Shown here: positions 1 to 7,183 of the stretch, piece after piece
How positions within the stretch are numbered: position 1 is the first letter of the stretch
How the letters are laid out: the number at the start of each line of letters is the position of its first letter
Assembly: GCA_000746705.1 (NCBI GenBank)
Contig: JOTC01000013.1
Coordinates: 1 to 25,047 of the forward strand
DNA from: Marine Group I thaumarchaeote SCGC AAA799-O18
Lineage (GTDB): Archaea; Thermoproteota; Nitrososphaeria; Nitrososphaerales; Nitrosopumilaceae
Direction: 5' to 3'
DNA length: 25,047 nt
Program-made: the position numbers and the translations under genes
The notes under the pieces: model-generated
What the model was told of the DNA's origin: nothing
Seen by the model: only the letters and a program-made list of their open reading frames with translations
Database searches by the model: none

Positions 1-77
1 GGCTCTGGTTCAGCTACTGGCTCTGGTTCAGCTACTGGCTCTACCTTCTGTCCATCTATTGGTTCTGGTTCAGACAA
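1..77 (-). CDS. N-terminal fragment of a Pro/Glu-rich protein, probably Spt5/NusG (partial)
   Basis: The reading frame opens with TTG at 77-75, two nucleotides after the secE stop, and runs off the left edge. The 25 visible codons are dominated by Glu-Pro and Val-Ala-Glu-Pro repeats (LSEPEP, then EPVAEP twice), so no catalytic or folded domain is visible. In archaea the gene after secE is usually the transcription elongation factor Spt5/NusG. A low-complexity acidic extension before a NusG domain would fit, but that is inference from gene order only. The start codon is uncertain because no ATG or GTG is available between the secE stop and the repeat. Confidence 0.5.
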   Translation of the reverse strand, partial: MSEPEPIDGQKVEPVAEPEPVAEPE

Positions 78-78
78 T

Positions 79-231
79 TTATCTTCCAAAAGTCATTACT
101 GAAAACACGAATTGAATTCCAAATCCGATTGCGCCTACAGTTGCAATTCCAAATAAAACAAGTCTCAGATGCTGAAAATATACATCCTTATCAGATTTTT
201 TAGTAAGCTTAATGGTATTTTTCATATTCAT
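79..231 (-). CDS. secE: Protein translocase subunit SecE (Sec61 gamma)
   Basis: This is a 50-residue protein, the usual size for archaeal SecE/Sec61-gamma, with no other start upstream. The N-terminal half is an amphipathic basic segment (about residues 4-22, KNTIKLTKKSDKD). One hydrophobic transmembrane helix follows at about residues 24-45 (LVLFGIATVGAIGFG). In the family this single-span subunit clamps the two halves of SecY in the membrane channel; secY itself lies at 11686-13140. Starts are possible at ATG 231 or two codons later at 225. The downstream TTG-initiated ORF begins 2 nt after the stop, suggesting a secE-spt5 operon. The call rests on size, topology and context. Confidence 0.8.
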   Translation of the reverse strand: MNMKNTIKLTKKSDKDVYFQHLRLVLFGIATVGAIGFGIQFVFSVMTFGR

Positions 232-268
232 TAGGGTTCTCTGTAAATTAAACCGCATTTGCTGGAAA

Positions 269-276
269 TTAATAAA
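269..276 (+). promoter_or_regulatory. Putative TATA box for dtdA
   Basis: TTAATAAA is centred about 26 nt upstream of the ATG at 299, the spacing expected for a leaderless archaeal transcript. The opposite strand reads TTTATTAA, so the same element could also serve secE on the minus strand. Low-information match. Confidence 0.35.
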
Positions 277-298
277 GTATCAATATATCTTTTATCTA

Positions 299-1075
299 AT
301 GGAATTGCTTGTAGCGTATCAAGAAGACCCAGCAGGCCATAATATGGCAAAATTCATTTCACAAGACTTGGAGAAAAATGGAGATGTTTACAAGGGACAA
401 AATTTTGACTTGGTAATAATTCAAGATCCTGTAATTTCTGCAGATTGGATCGAAGAAAAATTTGATTATGATGGTTATGTCTTTTTATCAAAACATGCAG
501 CGGAGTCAAATGTTTTGGCACTTACTTGTCATAATACTGGCAATTTTTCAGATGCTAATTTTGGTGGTAATAGTCGTCAAGTTTCTATTCCACATTCGTA
601 TCTTCAAAAATCATACATGCAGAGTCTTTGGAGTGTTAGGAACAAGTTTCCAGGATTTCAAATAACAATTGAAGCAACTCATCACGGACCAACTGCACTA
701 AGTAAACCTACACTGTTTATTGAAATTGGAACAACAGAAAAAGAATGGAATGATGTGAATCTTTGTAACTCAGTTGCCCAAATTATAGTTGAAGTTATGA
801 AAAAAAAGCAAAAATCTTATCCAATGGCTATCTGTTTTGGTGGAACGCATTACTCCGATAAATTTACTACTGAATTAATTAAAGGTGAATATTCACTAGG
901 AACAGTAGTACCAAAATATGCGTTTCAGCAAATTGATAAAAAACTGTTTTCCCATATAATTGAAAGAAATATGGGTGCTACGATAGCACTGTTGGATTGG
1001 AAAGGCATGGGAAAGAACAAACAAAAAATACTTGCAATGCTTGAAGAAACGGATTTAGAGGTGATCAAACTTTGA
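299..1075 (+). CDS. dtdA: D-aminoacyl-tRNA deacylase (archaeal DTD2 type)
   Basis: The protein hydrolyses D-aminoacyl-tRNAs and so keeps D-amino acids out of translation. The 258-residue product carries the two signatures of the archaeal/plant DTD2 family: THHGPT at residues 127-132 and GGTHYS at 181-186, which contribute metal and active-site residues. An in-frame extension back to 212 would add 29 residues of unrelated hydrophobic and aromatic sequence and would overlap the secE promoter side. The ATG at 299 starts the conserved MELLVAYQEDPAG and is preferred; it also sits about 26 nt from a TATA-like element. The stop overlaps the TTG start of the alkyltransferase gene by 4 nt, indicating co-transcription. 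Confidence 0.88.
   Translation: MELLVAYQEDPAGHNMAKFISQDLEKNGDVYKGQNFDLVIIQDPVISADWIEEKFDYDGYVFLSKHAAESNVLALTCHNTGNFSDANFGGNSRQVSIPHSYLQKSYMQSLWSVRNKFPGFQITIEATHHGPTALSKPTLFIEIGTTEKEWNDVNLCNSVAQIIVEVMKKKQKSYPMAICFGGTHYSDKFTTELIKGEYSLGTVVPKYAFQQIDKKLFSHIIERNMGATIALLDWKGMGKNKQKILAMLEETDLEVIKL
1058..1066 (+). promoter_or_regulatory. Strong Shine-Dalgarno site that fixes the TTG start of the alkyltransferase
   Basis: GAGGTGATC inside the end of dtdA matches the anti-Shine-Dalgarno complement (GGAGGTGATC) for nine bases. It ends 5 nt before TTG at 1072, supporting that non-ATG start. Confidence 0.7.
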
Positions 1076-1371
1076 CAACTAGTATTGAAGTTTACAGTAA
1101 GCTTTTGAAAGTTCCAAAAGGAAAAATTACAACTTATGGTGATTTAGCAAAAGCAATAGGACTAAAAAATGGTCAGAGAGCAATTGGACTTATTATGAAA
1201 AATAATCCATTCCCTGTAATAATACCTTGTCACAGAGTGGTAAAATCCAATGGCGAAATTGGAGGATACACTTATGGTGAAAAAATAAAGTCTAACATAT
1301 TATCAAAAGAAGGAATTACTATTAAAGATGGGAAGATTCTAGATTTTGATAAAAGAAAATTTTCTTTCTAA
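1072..1371 (+). CDS. ogt: Methylated-DNA--protein-cysteine methyltransferase, minimal form
   Basis: This single-turnover repair protein transfers an alkyl group from O6-alkylguanine to its own cysteine. The 99-residue product has the active-site motif PCHRVV with the acceptor Cys at residue 53. It also has the helix-turn-helix region with QRAIG at 35-39 in place of the more usual RAVG, and VPKGKITTYGDLA near the N-terminus. It lacks the N-terminal RNase H-like domain of Ada/Ogt, so it is about the size of alkyltransferase-like (ATL) proteins. ATLs replace the Cys, usually with Trp, whereas here the Cys is kept, which argues for an active transferase. Start is TTG, overlapping dtdA by 4 nt. 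Its end overlaps the convergent rpl19e by 4 nt. Confidence 0.85.
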   Translation: MTTSIEVYSKLLKVPKGKITTYGDLAKAIGLKNGQRAIGLIMKNNPFPVIIPCHRVVKSNGEIGGYTYGEKIKSNILSKEGITIKDGKILDFDKRKFSF

Positions 1372-1823
1372 TCTTTTCGTTTTGCTTTAATTTCTTCAAT
1401 CATAGTTCTTAGGTGCGCAATATTCCTAATTGTATTTCCACCAATTTTTTTGTAAAGAAACCAAAATTCTTTATTTGTGATCTCTTTTCTATCTTTGGCA
1501 ACCTTTAGTCTATAACGAAGTGATCTTACCTTAATTACATAAGCTTCTTTTCTGCCAATTTTAGCTCCTTTTCGTCCCTTTCTAGAGCCCTGTTTTACAC
1601 TGCGTTTTCTTTTTTGAATCTTTTTTAGCCGTGCTCTTCCTCTTGAAGTTCCAGAAATTTGCTTAATTTTAATAGTATTTGCTGTTATCAAACTTCTAAT
1701 ATTTTCTCTGGTAATTGCATCTGCTACATCATCAAGGTGGTCAGTGTCGAATTTTATCCTTTTTAGTCCCACTCCATACATTCTTGAAACTAGAAGCTTT
1801 TTTGTTCTAAGATTTACTGGCAC
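1368..1823 (-). CDS. rpl19e: 50S ribosomal protein eL19
   Basis: A very basic protein of the large subunit, recognised by VNLRTKKLLVSRMYGVG at the N-terminus, the central Arg/Lys-rich GTSRGRARLKK and KQGSRKGRKGAKIGRK segments, and the C-terminal LRTMIEEIK. The open frame extends to 1841, but GTG at 1823 gives MPVNLRTKKL, the family N-terminus, and is preceded by a GGGTG-type Shine-Dalgarno. From that start it is 151 residues, normal for archaea. It overlaps the end of rpl32e by 17 nt, so the two are translationally coupled. eL32 followed by eL19 is a standard archaeal pair from the ribosomal-protein cluster. Confidence 0.92.
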   Translation of the reverse strand: MPVNLRTKKLLVSRMYGVGLKRIKFDTDHLDDVADAITRENIRSLITANTIKIKQISGTSRGRARLKKIQKRKRSVKQGSRKGRKGAKIGRKEAYVIKVRSLRYRLKVAKDRKEITNKEFWFLYKKIGGNTIRNIAHLRTMIEEIKAKRKD

Positions 1824-2211
1824 GTTCAGACACCCTTGCATTAAATATTTTGAATTTTTTTCCTATTGCTTTTATTACTATTTCTTTTCTTTTTTTGGTT
1901 CCAACACTGTGACCTATTCTTACCCCATCAGTTTTAGGATTTAGTTTTTCCAAGTCGTTAATATTATGAACTAGATTATCCGTATACCCAGATGGATGTA
2001 ATCCCAAGGCAATTTTTGGACCACCGTAACCAATTTTAACAAGACCTGGTCTACCTCTACTTTTTTGTTTACGCTGATGATTATCAACACCTTTTGGTTT
2101 TCTCCAACTGGTTTCTAGCCTCTTGTAACGCCAACTTTCAGGTCTTTTAAATTCAGGCTTGTTTTTGTTAACTTCGCTACGAAGAGCTAATTTTTCCTTG
2201 TTTATTGGCAT
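1807..2211 (-). CDS. rpl32e: 50S ribosomal protein eL32
   Basis: Large-subunit protein recognised by FKRPESWRYKRLETSWRKP, followed by the glycine/arginine-rich SRGRPGLVKIGYGGPK and HPSGY, and the C-terminal AVIKAIGKKF-like region. There are two in-frame ATG codons, at 2217 and 2211. The second is preferred because a TATA element at 2234-2241 would place the transcript start at about 2211-2212, giving a leaderless mRNA that begins at MPINKEKL. Product about 134 residues. It is the first gene of the rpl32e-rpl19e pair. In many archaea these two sit inside the spc operon, whereas here they are separated from rpl18-rps5 by about 7 kb. Confidence 0.92.
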   Translation of the reverse strand: MPINKEKLALRSEVNKNKPEFKRPESWRYKRLETSWRKPKGVDNHQRKQKSRGRPGLVKIGYGGPKIALGLHPSGYTDNLVHNINDLEKLNPKTDGVRIGHSVGTKKRKEIVIKAIGKKFKIFNARVSERASKS

Positions 2212-2233
2212 GACCATAAACCTTGAATTTTAA

Positions 2234-2241
2234 CATAAATA
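2234..2241 (-). promoter_or_regulatory. TATA box for rpl32e-rpl19e
   Basis: On the minus strand the sequence is TATTTATG, centred 27 nt before the ATG at 2211. This fits a leaderless transcript and decides between two candidate starts. Confidence 0.55.
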
Positions 2242-2319
2242 CGTTCCTAAACGTAAATGGAGATAATGATCTCAGAAAGAGATAATAATGTTTTTTCTTA
2301 CGTGAAATTCCTCGGGAAT
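2241..2319. promoter_or_regulatory. Inverted-repeat cluster in the rpl32e/pckA intergenic region
   Basis: The 149-nt divergent gap has no gene. It holds three short inverted repeats with 5-nt arms: ACGTT/AACGT at 2241-2254, GAGAT/ATCTC at 2260-2273 and ATTCC/GGAAT at 2307-2319. GAGATAAT occurs twice, at 2260 and 2278. These could be operators for pckA, but arms this short also occur by chance in AT-rich DNA. Confidence 0.3.
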
Positions 2320-2345
2320 AAAATGAAGTCTGAATTATTATTACT

Positions 2346-2350
2346 GGAGG
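2346..2350 (+). promoter_or_regulatory. Shine-Dalgarno site of pckA
   Basis: GGAGG lies 10 nt before the ATG at 2361. pckA therefore appears to have a leader with a canonical ribosome site, unlike several neighbours that look leaderless. Confidence 0.65.
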
Positions 2351-2360
2351 CGATAAATAG

Positions 2361-3953
2361 ATGAGTACTAGTGTTTCTAACAAATTCATTTCTCAAATCA
2401 AGGAATTTGGAATAAACCCATCGAAAGTTCACAGAAATTTATCAATTGAAAAGCTAGTAGAAATTGCTGTAGAAAAAAATGAAGGAATAGTAACTACTAC
2501 TGGTTCATTAGCAGTAAAAACTGGCAAATATACTGGCAGATCACCAGATGATAGATTCATTATTTTTGATGATTTAACACATGACAAAGTTCATTGGGGA
2601 AAGGTAAACAAGCAACTTCCAACTGAAACGTTTGAAAAATTATCACAAAAAATGAAAAAATTTGTTGAAGGTAAAGAATTATTCATATTTGATGGTTTTG
2701 TTGGTGCTGATCCAGAAAATAGATTACCTATTAGAGTTATCAATGATCATGCTTGGCAAAGTTTATTCGTTAACCAACTTTTCATCAGACCCTCAACCAC
2801 AGAATTAGAATCACATGAACCAGGGCTTACTGTCATGTGTATTAATGATTTTGAAGCGATACCTGAGGTTGATGGGACTACATCAGACGCATTCATTCTA
2901 ATAAATTTGTCAAAAAGGCTTGTTTTGATTGGAACAACAAGTTATGCTGGCGAAATAAAAAAAGCAATTTTTTCAGTAATGAATTTTATCTTACCATCAA
3001 AAGGAATTTTTCCTATGCATTGTTCTGCTAACATTGGAAAAGATGGAGACACATCATTGTTCTTTGGTTTATCTGGCACTGGGAAGACTAGCTTATCGGC
3101 TGATTCTCAAAGAATGTTGATTGGAGACGATGAACATGGTTGGTCTGATAAAGGAATTTTCAATTTTGAAGGAGGTTGCTATGCAAAATGTATTAACCTC
3201 AAAGAAAAACATGAACCACAAATTTGGAACGCAGTAAAAAATGGCGCTGTATTAGAAAATGTAGTAATAAACAAAGAATCATTGAAACCAGACTTTGATG
3301 ATGGTAGCCTAACTGAAAATACAAGGGCAGCTTATCCACTCGATTACATCCCGGGAGCTGTCATACCTAGTGTTGGCGGTAATCCTAAAGTCATTATATT
3401 TTTAACGGCAGATGCAATGGGTGTACTTCCTCCATTATCCAAGCTTTCCAAAGACGGAGCTATGTTTCACTTTATGTCAGGTTATACAAGTAAGCTAGCT
3501 GGAACAGAAAGAGGAGTTAAGGAACCAAAAGCTACATTCTCTAAATGCTTTGGTGCTCCATTTATGCCACGACCTGCATCAGTTTATGCAGAAATGCTTG
3601 GCGAAAAGATCTCCAAACATAATACATCTGTATACCTGATCAACACTGGTTGGTCTGGTGGACCGTATGGTGTTGGTGAAAGAATAAAGATAGAATATAG
3701 TCGCGCAATGGTGACTGCTGCCTTGTCTGGATCACTAGATATAGTCAAATTCTCCCACAACAACATCTTCAACCTAGATGTGCCAACTGAATGCCCTAAT
3801 GTCCCTTCAGAAGTTTTAGAACCCAGAAACACGTGGATTGATAAAGATGCTTATGATCTTTCAGCGAAAAAACTAGTGCAGATGTTTGTTGATAACTTTA
3901 AGAAATTTGAGAATGTATCTGAAGAAATACGTTTAGCTGGCCCAAAAGCATGA
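2361..3953 (+). CDS. pckA: Phosphoenolpyruvate carboxykinase (ATP)
   Basis: Interconverts oxaloacetate plus ATP with phosphoenolpyruvate, CO2 and ADP, linking C4 acids to gluconeogenesis. The 530-residue length matches ATP-type enzymes. Visible signatures are TGRSPDDRF at 58-66 (substrate-binding Arg60), the kinase P-loop GLSGTGKTSLS at 236-246, the metal/nucleotide motif IGDDEHGWSDKGIFNFEGG at 254-272, and Lys201 in GEIKKAIF. In an autotroph using the hydroxypropionate/hydroxybutyrate cycle it would feed sugar synthesis from fixed carbon; that role is inferred. It stands alone with its own ribosome site, divergent from rpl32e. The stop abuts the convergent subtilase gene directly (3953/3954). 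Confidence 0.96.
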   Translation: MSTSVSNKFISQIKEFGINPSKVHRNLSIEKLVEIAVEKNEGIVTTTGSLAVKTGKYTGRSPDDRFIIFDDLTHDKVHWGKVNKQLPTETFEKLSQKMKKFVEGKELFIFDGFVGADPENRLPIRVINDHAWQSLFVNQLFIRPSTTELESHEPGLTVMCINDFEAIPEVDGTTSDAFILINLSKRLVLIGTTSYAGEIKKAIFSVMNFILPSKGIFPMHCSANIGKDGDTSLFFGLSGTGKTSLSADSQRMLIGDDEHGWSDKGIFNFEGGCYAKCINLKEKHEPQIWNAVKNGAVLENVVINKESLKPDFDDGSLTENTRAAYPLDYIPGAVIPSVGGNPKVIIFLTADAMGVLPPLSKLSKDGAMFHFMSGYTSKLAGTERGVKEPKATFSKCFGAPFMPRPASVYAEMLGEKISKHNTSVYLINTGWSGGPYGVGERIKIEYSRAMVTAALSGSLDIVKFSHNNIFNLDVPTECPNVPSEVLEPRNTWIDKDAYDLSAKKLVQMFVDNFKKFENVSEEIRLAGPKA

Positions 3954-5180
3954 TTAGTTAGAAGTTCTTCTTGCTAATAGGCCTACAATAACAGTTACAA
4001 TCATTATACTAGCTATTATCAGAAATGGTTTCTCAGGTAGATTCAATGTATTAGCAAGATTTTTTCCACCATGTTCTATTTTTTCCACCTGAATAGTTGC
4101 ATATGCACTTAATGTTTTATCATCATCTTTGATTTTGGCTTCAATCCAGTATTCACCCGGTTCATAAACAGTTAGTTCTGAATTTTTATTAGGTGCTATT
4201 GATTCTGTAAACTTTTTTCCGGTTTCTTTATTTGTGATCGATATTTTGGCATATGACCATGAAGTTGGACTAGAAACATCAAAACTTAATTTTCCATTAT
4301 CATCATTAACCATAATAGTCGCTTTAGAAACCCTTACTATGATAGGTATATCATAATCAATTTTGTTATGTGTGATAACCATTCTATTTTCAAACTCTCC
4401 TAAACTTTGCTGAATTAATTTTGCATTTATGACAAGATTTTGATTATCTAAATTATAATCGAAATCAGCAACTTGTTTATCTTCAAATCTAACTGACATG
4501 GTATCATAGTTTATTCCTTTAATTTTCAAATATTTAGTTTGAATTTGGTTGTCTGCTGATAAATTGAATATTAAATTAGGTGGGGTTATAATTATCTCGG
4601 CATTAATTGCTTTAGATGCATTTATTCTTCCAGTTCCAGCTACCTCTATAGGAAATTTTTTGTTATACTGATCAGATACTTTATCTGATGTTGTCATCAG
4701 AATAGATTTCAATTCTTCAGGTGTTAATTGTGGGTTTTTTTGTAAGATTAGTGCAGCTGTACCAGCAACATGTGGTGCTGCAAAGCTAGTCCCGCTTGAA
4801 ATGTTGTAATTTTTATTGATATCTGTAGTATTGATGAACGCACCAGGTGCTACAACATCAGGTTTGATGTAAAAGGGAGAAACTGGACCCCTTGAACTAA
4901 AGTATGAAACAAAATCAGGATGATAAAAAATGTCCAAGGTTCCTTTTACATCACTCAGTAACATTTCTTTTATGATTATTCCATCTTCTCTCGATAAGGA
5001 CAGTGTCGGAATTGTAGGACTATAACCCTCCTCTATATTTTCATGAATTAATTCTCCAAAAAATATACCTGGTTCGTTATTATAGACAACAATTGCTTTT
5101 GCACCTAAAGTATATGCGTTTTTTTTCTTTATCAGAAAAATAAAATATTTCGTTTTCAACACCGCTTCCTCTTTCAACAA
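3954..5180 (-). CDS. Subtilisin-like serine protease, C-terminal part (frameshifted from 5080-5991)
   Basis: This frame carries the catalytic serine of an S8 subtilase in SSGTSFAAPHVAG, about residues 128-140 of the open frame, with Ser codon at 4787-4785. It also holds the end of a protease-associated (PA)-like insert (KAIVVYNN...), two or three beta-rich modules, and a C-terminal transmembrane helix (FLIIASIMIVTVIVGLLA) followed by basic ARRTSN. The Asp, His and Asn of the active site lie in the other frame upstream. The start shown is only the limit of the open frame; the first 15-20 codons are out-of-frame sequence, and true coding resumes at about 5118, just after an 8-A tract. The protein would be a membrane-anchored extracellular protease. 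Confidence 0.75.
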   Translation of the reverse strand: MLKEEAVLKTKYFIFLIKKKNAYTLGAKAIVVYNNEPGIFFGELIHENIEEGYSPTIPTLSLSREDGIIIKEMLLSDVKGTLDIFYHPDFVSYFSSRGPVSPFYIKPDVVAPGAFINTTDINKNYNISSGTSFAAPHVAGTAALILQKNPQLTPEELKSILMTTSDKVSDQYNKKFPIEVAGTGRINASKAINAEIIITPPNLIFNLSADNQIQTKYLKIKGINYDTMSVRFEDKQVADFDYNLDNQNLVINAKLIQQSLGEFENRMVITHNKIDYDIPIIVRVSKATIMVNDDNGKLSFDVSSPTSWSYAKISITNKETGKKFTESIAPNKNSELTVYEPGEYWIEAKIKDDDKTLSAYATIQVEKIEHGGKNLANTLNLPEKPFLIIASIMIVTVIVGLLARRTSN

Positions 5181-5991
5181 GTAAAATTGAGTCTTTAATG
5201 TCGAGATCTAAAAGATCTTGAATTTTACCGTACTTTCCAAAAATAATTTGTGAGGTTATTGGTTCCTCAAGAGATTGGGTTCCTACCATTGGAAATACAT
5301 TAAACGTTTTATCTTCTATCTCAAAAATTGAAACTAAACTACTTTGTATATTATTGAATGTTGCACCTACCGTAATTGCATTTGGATTCATTCCAGGACT
5401 ACCAATGGTATTTAATTCTGGACCAAAGTTTCCAGCGGCAGTTACTACAAAAATGTTATTCTGAATTGCCTTTGTCACAGCCTGATCGATTTTGGTATTT
5501 GTTTGGTTTATTCCCAAACTAATATTGATTATATTAGCACCATCTTCGATTGATTTTTCAATTGCCTTAATTATCAAGTGAGAAGGTACAGATTCTCCAT
5601 CTTCTGAAACCTTGTATGCCAAGATTTTTGAATTTGGGGCTATTCCCCTGAGACTTCCATTTGATGCTATTATTCCAGCTACTTGTGTTCCATGACCATC
5701 AGTATCTTCAGGTGTTTGATCATTGTCAACAAAATCATATCCTCCAATTATTTTTCCATCAGTACCAAATCCGAAAAGATCTGGATGGTTGAAATCTACC
5801 CCAGTATCAATAACTGATATTATTATCCCACTACCATCATATCCATAGCTATAAGGAACACTAGTTCCTATATACGGCCCACTGTTATTTACTAAAACAA
5901 CAAAATTTTCTTGATTTTGAAATTGGGTTGCTATGAAAATTGTACCTATAGATACAATAATTAATAAAAAAAATATTTTTTGTAGATTCAT
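5080..5991 (-). CDS. Subtilisin-like serine protease, N-terminal part (frameshifted)
   Basis: The fragment begins with a signal peptide or N-terminal membrane segment (residues 5-21) and carries three of the four active-site residues of family S8. These are Asp62 in VIDTGVDFNHP, His100 in DTDGHGTQVAG and the oxyanion Asn188 in TAAGNFG. The catalytic serine is missing because the frame is lost at the A tract (5126-5119 on the minus strand), after which a few unrelated residues lead to a stop at 5080. Removing one A from the run of eight restores a continuous protease of about 675 residues with the segment at 3954-5118. As written, the gene cannot give active enzyme without ribosomal or transcriptional slippage. 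Confidence 0.75.
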   Translation of the reverse strand: MNLQKIFFLLIIVSIGTIFIATQFQNQENFVVLVNNSGPYIGTSVPYSYGYDGSGIIISVIDTGVDFNHPDLFGFGTDGKIIGGYDFVDNDQTPEDTDGHGTQVAGIIASNGSLRGIAPNSKILAYKVSEDGESVPSHLIIKAIEKSIEDGANIINISLGINQTNTKIDQAVTKAIQNNIFVVTAAGNFGPELNTIGSPGMNPNAITVGATFNNIQSSLVSIFEIEDKTFNVFPMVGTQSLEEPITSQIIFGKYGKIQDLLDLDIKDSILLVERGSGVENEIFYFSDKEKKRIYFRCKSNCCL

Positions 5992-6036
5992 TTCATCACT
6001 TGTTTTTAGTAAAATTTCATTCTTTGCTAAAGCAAT

Positions 6037-6045
6037 AAATTATAT
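6037..6045 (+). promoter_or_regulatory. Putative TATA box of sod
   Basis: An AAATTATAT element lies 18-26 nt before the ATG at 6063, consistent with a short or absent leader. The 71-nt gap between the subtilase and sod holds nothing else recognisable. Confidence 0.4.
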
Positions 6046-6062
6046 GTTTTATTGGATAAAAT

Positions 6063-6683
6063 ATGGGAAAATACACACTACCCGAGATGCCTTATGCATA
6101 CAATGCTTTGGAACCTCATATAGATGCCAAGACGATGGAGATTCACCACACAAAACATCATCAAAAATATACTGATACGATGAATGGTGCTTTGGAAAAA
6201 CTTAGCTCAGAATTACAGAGCAAAGATATTGTTGATATCCTATCAAACATCAATGAAGTTCCTGACGATGTTAGAGGCGCAATCAATTTCAATGGCGGTG
6301 GATATGATAACCACAAACTATTTTGGAATAATATGAAACCAAATGGTGGTGGAGAACCTGGCGGAGCACTAGCAGACGCGATTAACGCTTCCTTTGGATC
6401 TTTTGCTGACTTTAAAGAACAGTTTTCTAGCAAAACAGCTCCAATTCAAGGAAGTGGTTGGGGTTGGCTCGTGTACAATCCAACATCTAGTAAAGTTGAG
6501 TACAAAGCAATGCCAAACCAGACTAGTCCTAGAACCGAAGGACTAATTCCGTTGTTAGGACTTGATGTATGGGAACATGCTTACTATCTAAAGTACCAAA
6601 ACAAACGTCCAGACTATATTGCAGCCTGGTGGAATGTTGTTAACTGGGAAGAAGTAGATAACAGACTTTCTAAAGCAAAGTAA
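6063..6683 (+). CDS. sod: Superoxide dismutase, Fe/Mn family
   Basis: Converts superoxide to oxygen and hydrogen peroxide in the cytoplasm. The 206-residue product has all four metal ligands: His28 (MEIHHTKHH), His84 (NHKLFWNN), Asp168 and His172 (GLDVWEHAYYLKYQN). A Gln at residue 153 (PNQTSP) occupies the position of the active-site Gln of Mn-type enzymes, while residue 80, where Fe enzymes carry theirs, is Gly. A Mn or cambialistic enzyme is therefore more likely, though metal choice cannot be proved from sequence. It is divergent from the subtilase and followed by a T-rich terminator, so probably monocistronic. An aerobic ammonia oxidiser would be expected to need it. Confidence 0.95.
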   Translation: MGKYTLPEMPYAYNALEPHIDAKTMEIHHTKHHQKYTDTMNGALEKLSSELQSKDIVDILSNINEVPDDVRGAINFNGGGYDNHKLFWNNMKPNGGGEPGGALADAINASFGSFADFKEQFSSKTAPIQGSGWGWLVYNPTSSKVEYKAMPNQTSPRTEGLIPLLGLDVWEHAYYLKYQNKRPDYIAAWWNVVNWEEVDNRLSKAK

Positions 6684-6689
6684 ACCCTA

Positions 6690-6702
6690 TTTTTTATTTT
6701 TT
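6690..6702 (+). terminator. Oligo-T terminator after sod
   Basis: Two runs of six T separated by one A follow the sod stop by 6 nt, a typical archaeal intrinsic terminator with no stem needed. Confidence 0.55.
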
Positions 6703-6724
6703 AAACTATGATACATTAAACGCA

Positions 6725-6730
6725 TTTATA
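6725..6730 (+). promoter_or_regulatory. TATA box for pfdA-ftsY
   Basis: TTTATA is centred 26 nt upstream of the ATG at 6753, implying a leaderless mRNA. No Shine-Dalgarno is visible before that ATG. Confidence 0.5.
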
Positions 6731-6752
6731 GACGATCGCTGCATTTTTTATA

Positions 6753-7172
6753 ATGAGTGAAGAGAAAACCCAGCAGTTGTTATATCAAATGCAAATGCTT
6801 GAGGGCTATTTTTCTGAATTAACACAAAAAGAAGGAGCAATCATATCTATTATCAAGGAAGCATCTTCTGCCATTAACTCGCTTAAATCAATTGATAATA
6901 AGACTGATGATGAAATGCTAGTACCTATGGGATTGGGAACTTTTGTAAAAACAAAACTGATTCCCAATCAAAAACTTATCTTGAATGTTGGCGCTGGTGT
7001 TGCTATAGAAAAAGATCAAAATTATGCTATTAATTTTCTTGAATCACGCCTAAAAGAAATGCAGGTCGCTTTACAGGAGATAGATGGACAAAAACAGCAG
7101 GTTTCAGCAAGTTTAGAACAAGGAAAGCAACAAATGAACCAGTTATTGGCTGCCTCTCGTAGTAAAAAATAA
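6753..7172 (+). CDS. pfdA: Prefoldin subunit alpha
   Basis: Prefoldin is the hexameric, ATP-independent chaperone that passes unfolded proteins to the group II chaperonin. The 139-residue product has the family layout. An N-terminal coiled coil covers about residues 1-50 and a C-terminal coiled coil about 92-133. They are joined by the beta-hairpin segment with LVPMGLGTFVKTKL and LNVGAGVAIEK, whose glycines are characteristic of the alpha class. It lies 11 nt upstream of ftsY; pfdA next to ftsY is a recurrent archaeal arrangement linking nascent-chain handling with membrane targeting. Transcription probably starts near the ATG. Confidence 0.92.
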   Translation: MSEEKTQQLLYQMQMLEGYFSELTQKEGAIISIIKEASSAINSLKSIDNKTDDEMLVPMGLGTFVKTKLIPNQKLILNVGAGVAIEKDQNYAINFLESRLKEMQVALQEIDGQKQQVSASLEQGKQQMNQLLAASRSKK

Positions 7173-7183
7173 AGAAGAAAATC

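Noticed and set aside
1072..1371. Alkyltransferase-like (ATL) protein without activity
   Set aside because: The acceptor cysteine in PCHRVV is present, whereas ATLs have it replaced.
2177..2389. 70-residue minus-strand frame across the rpl32e/pckA gap
   Set aside because: It overlaps both genes, covers the promoters and shows no family pattern.
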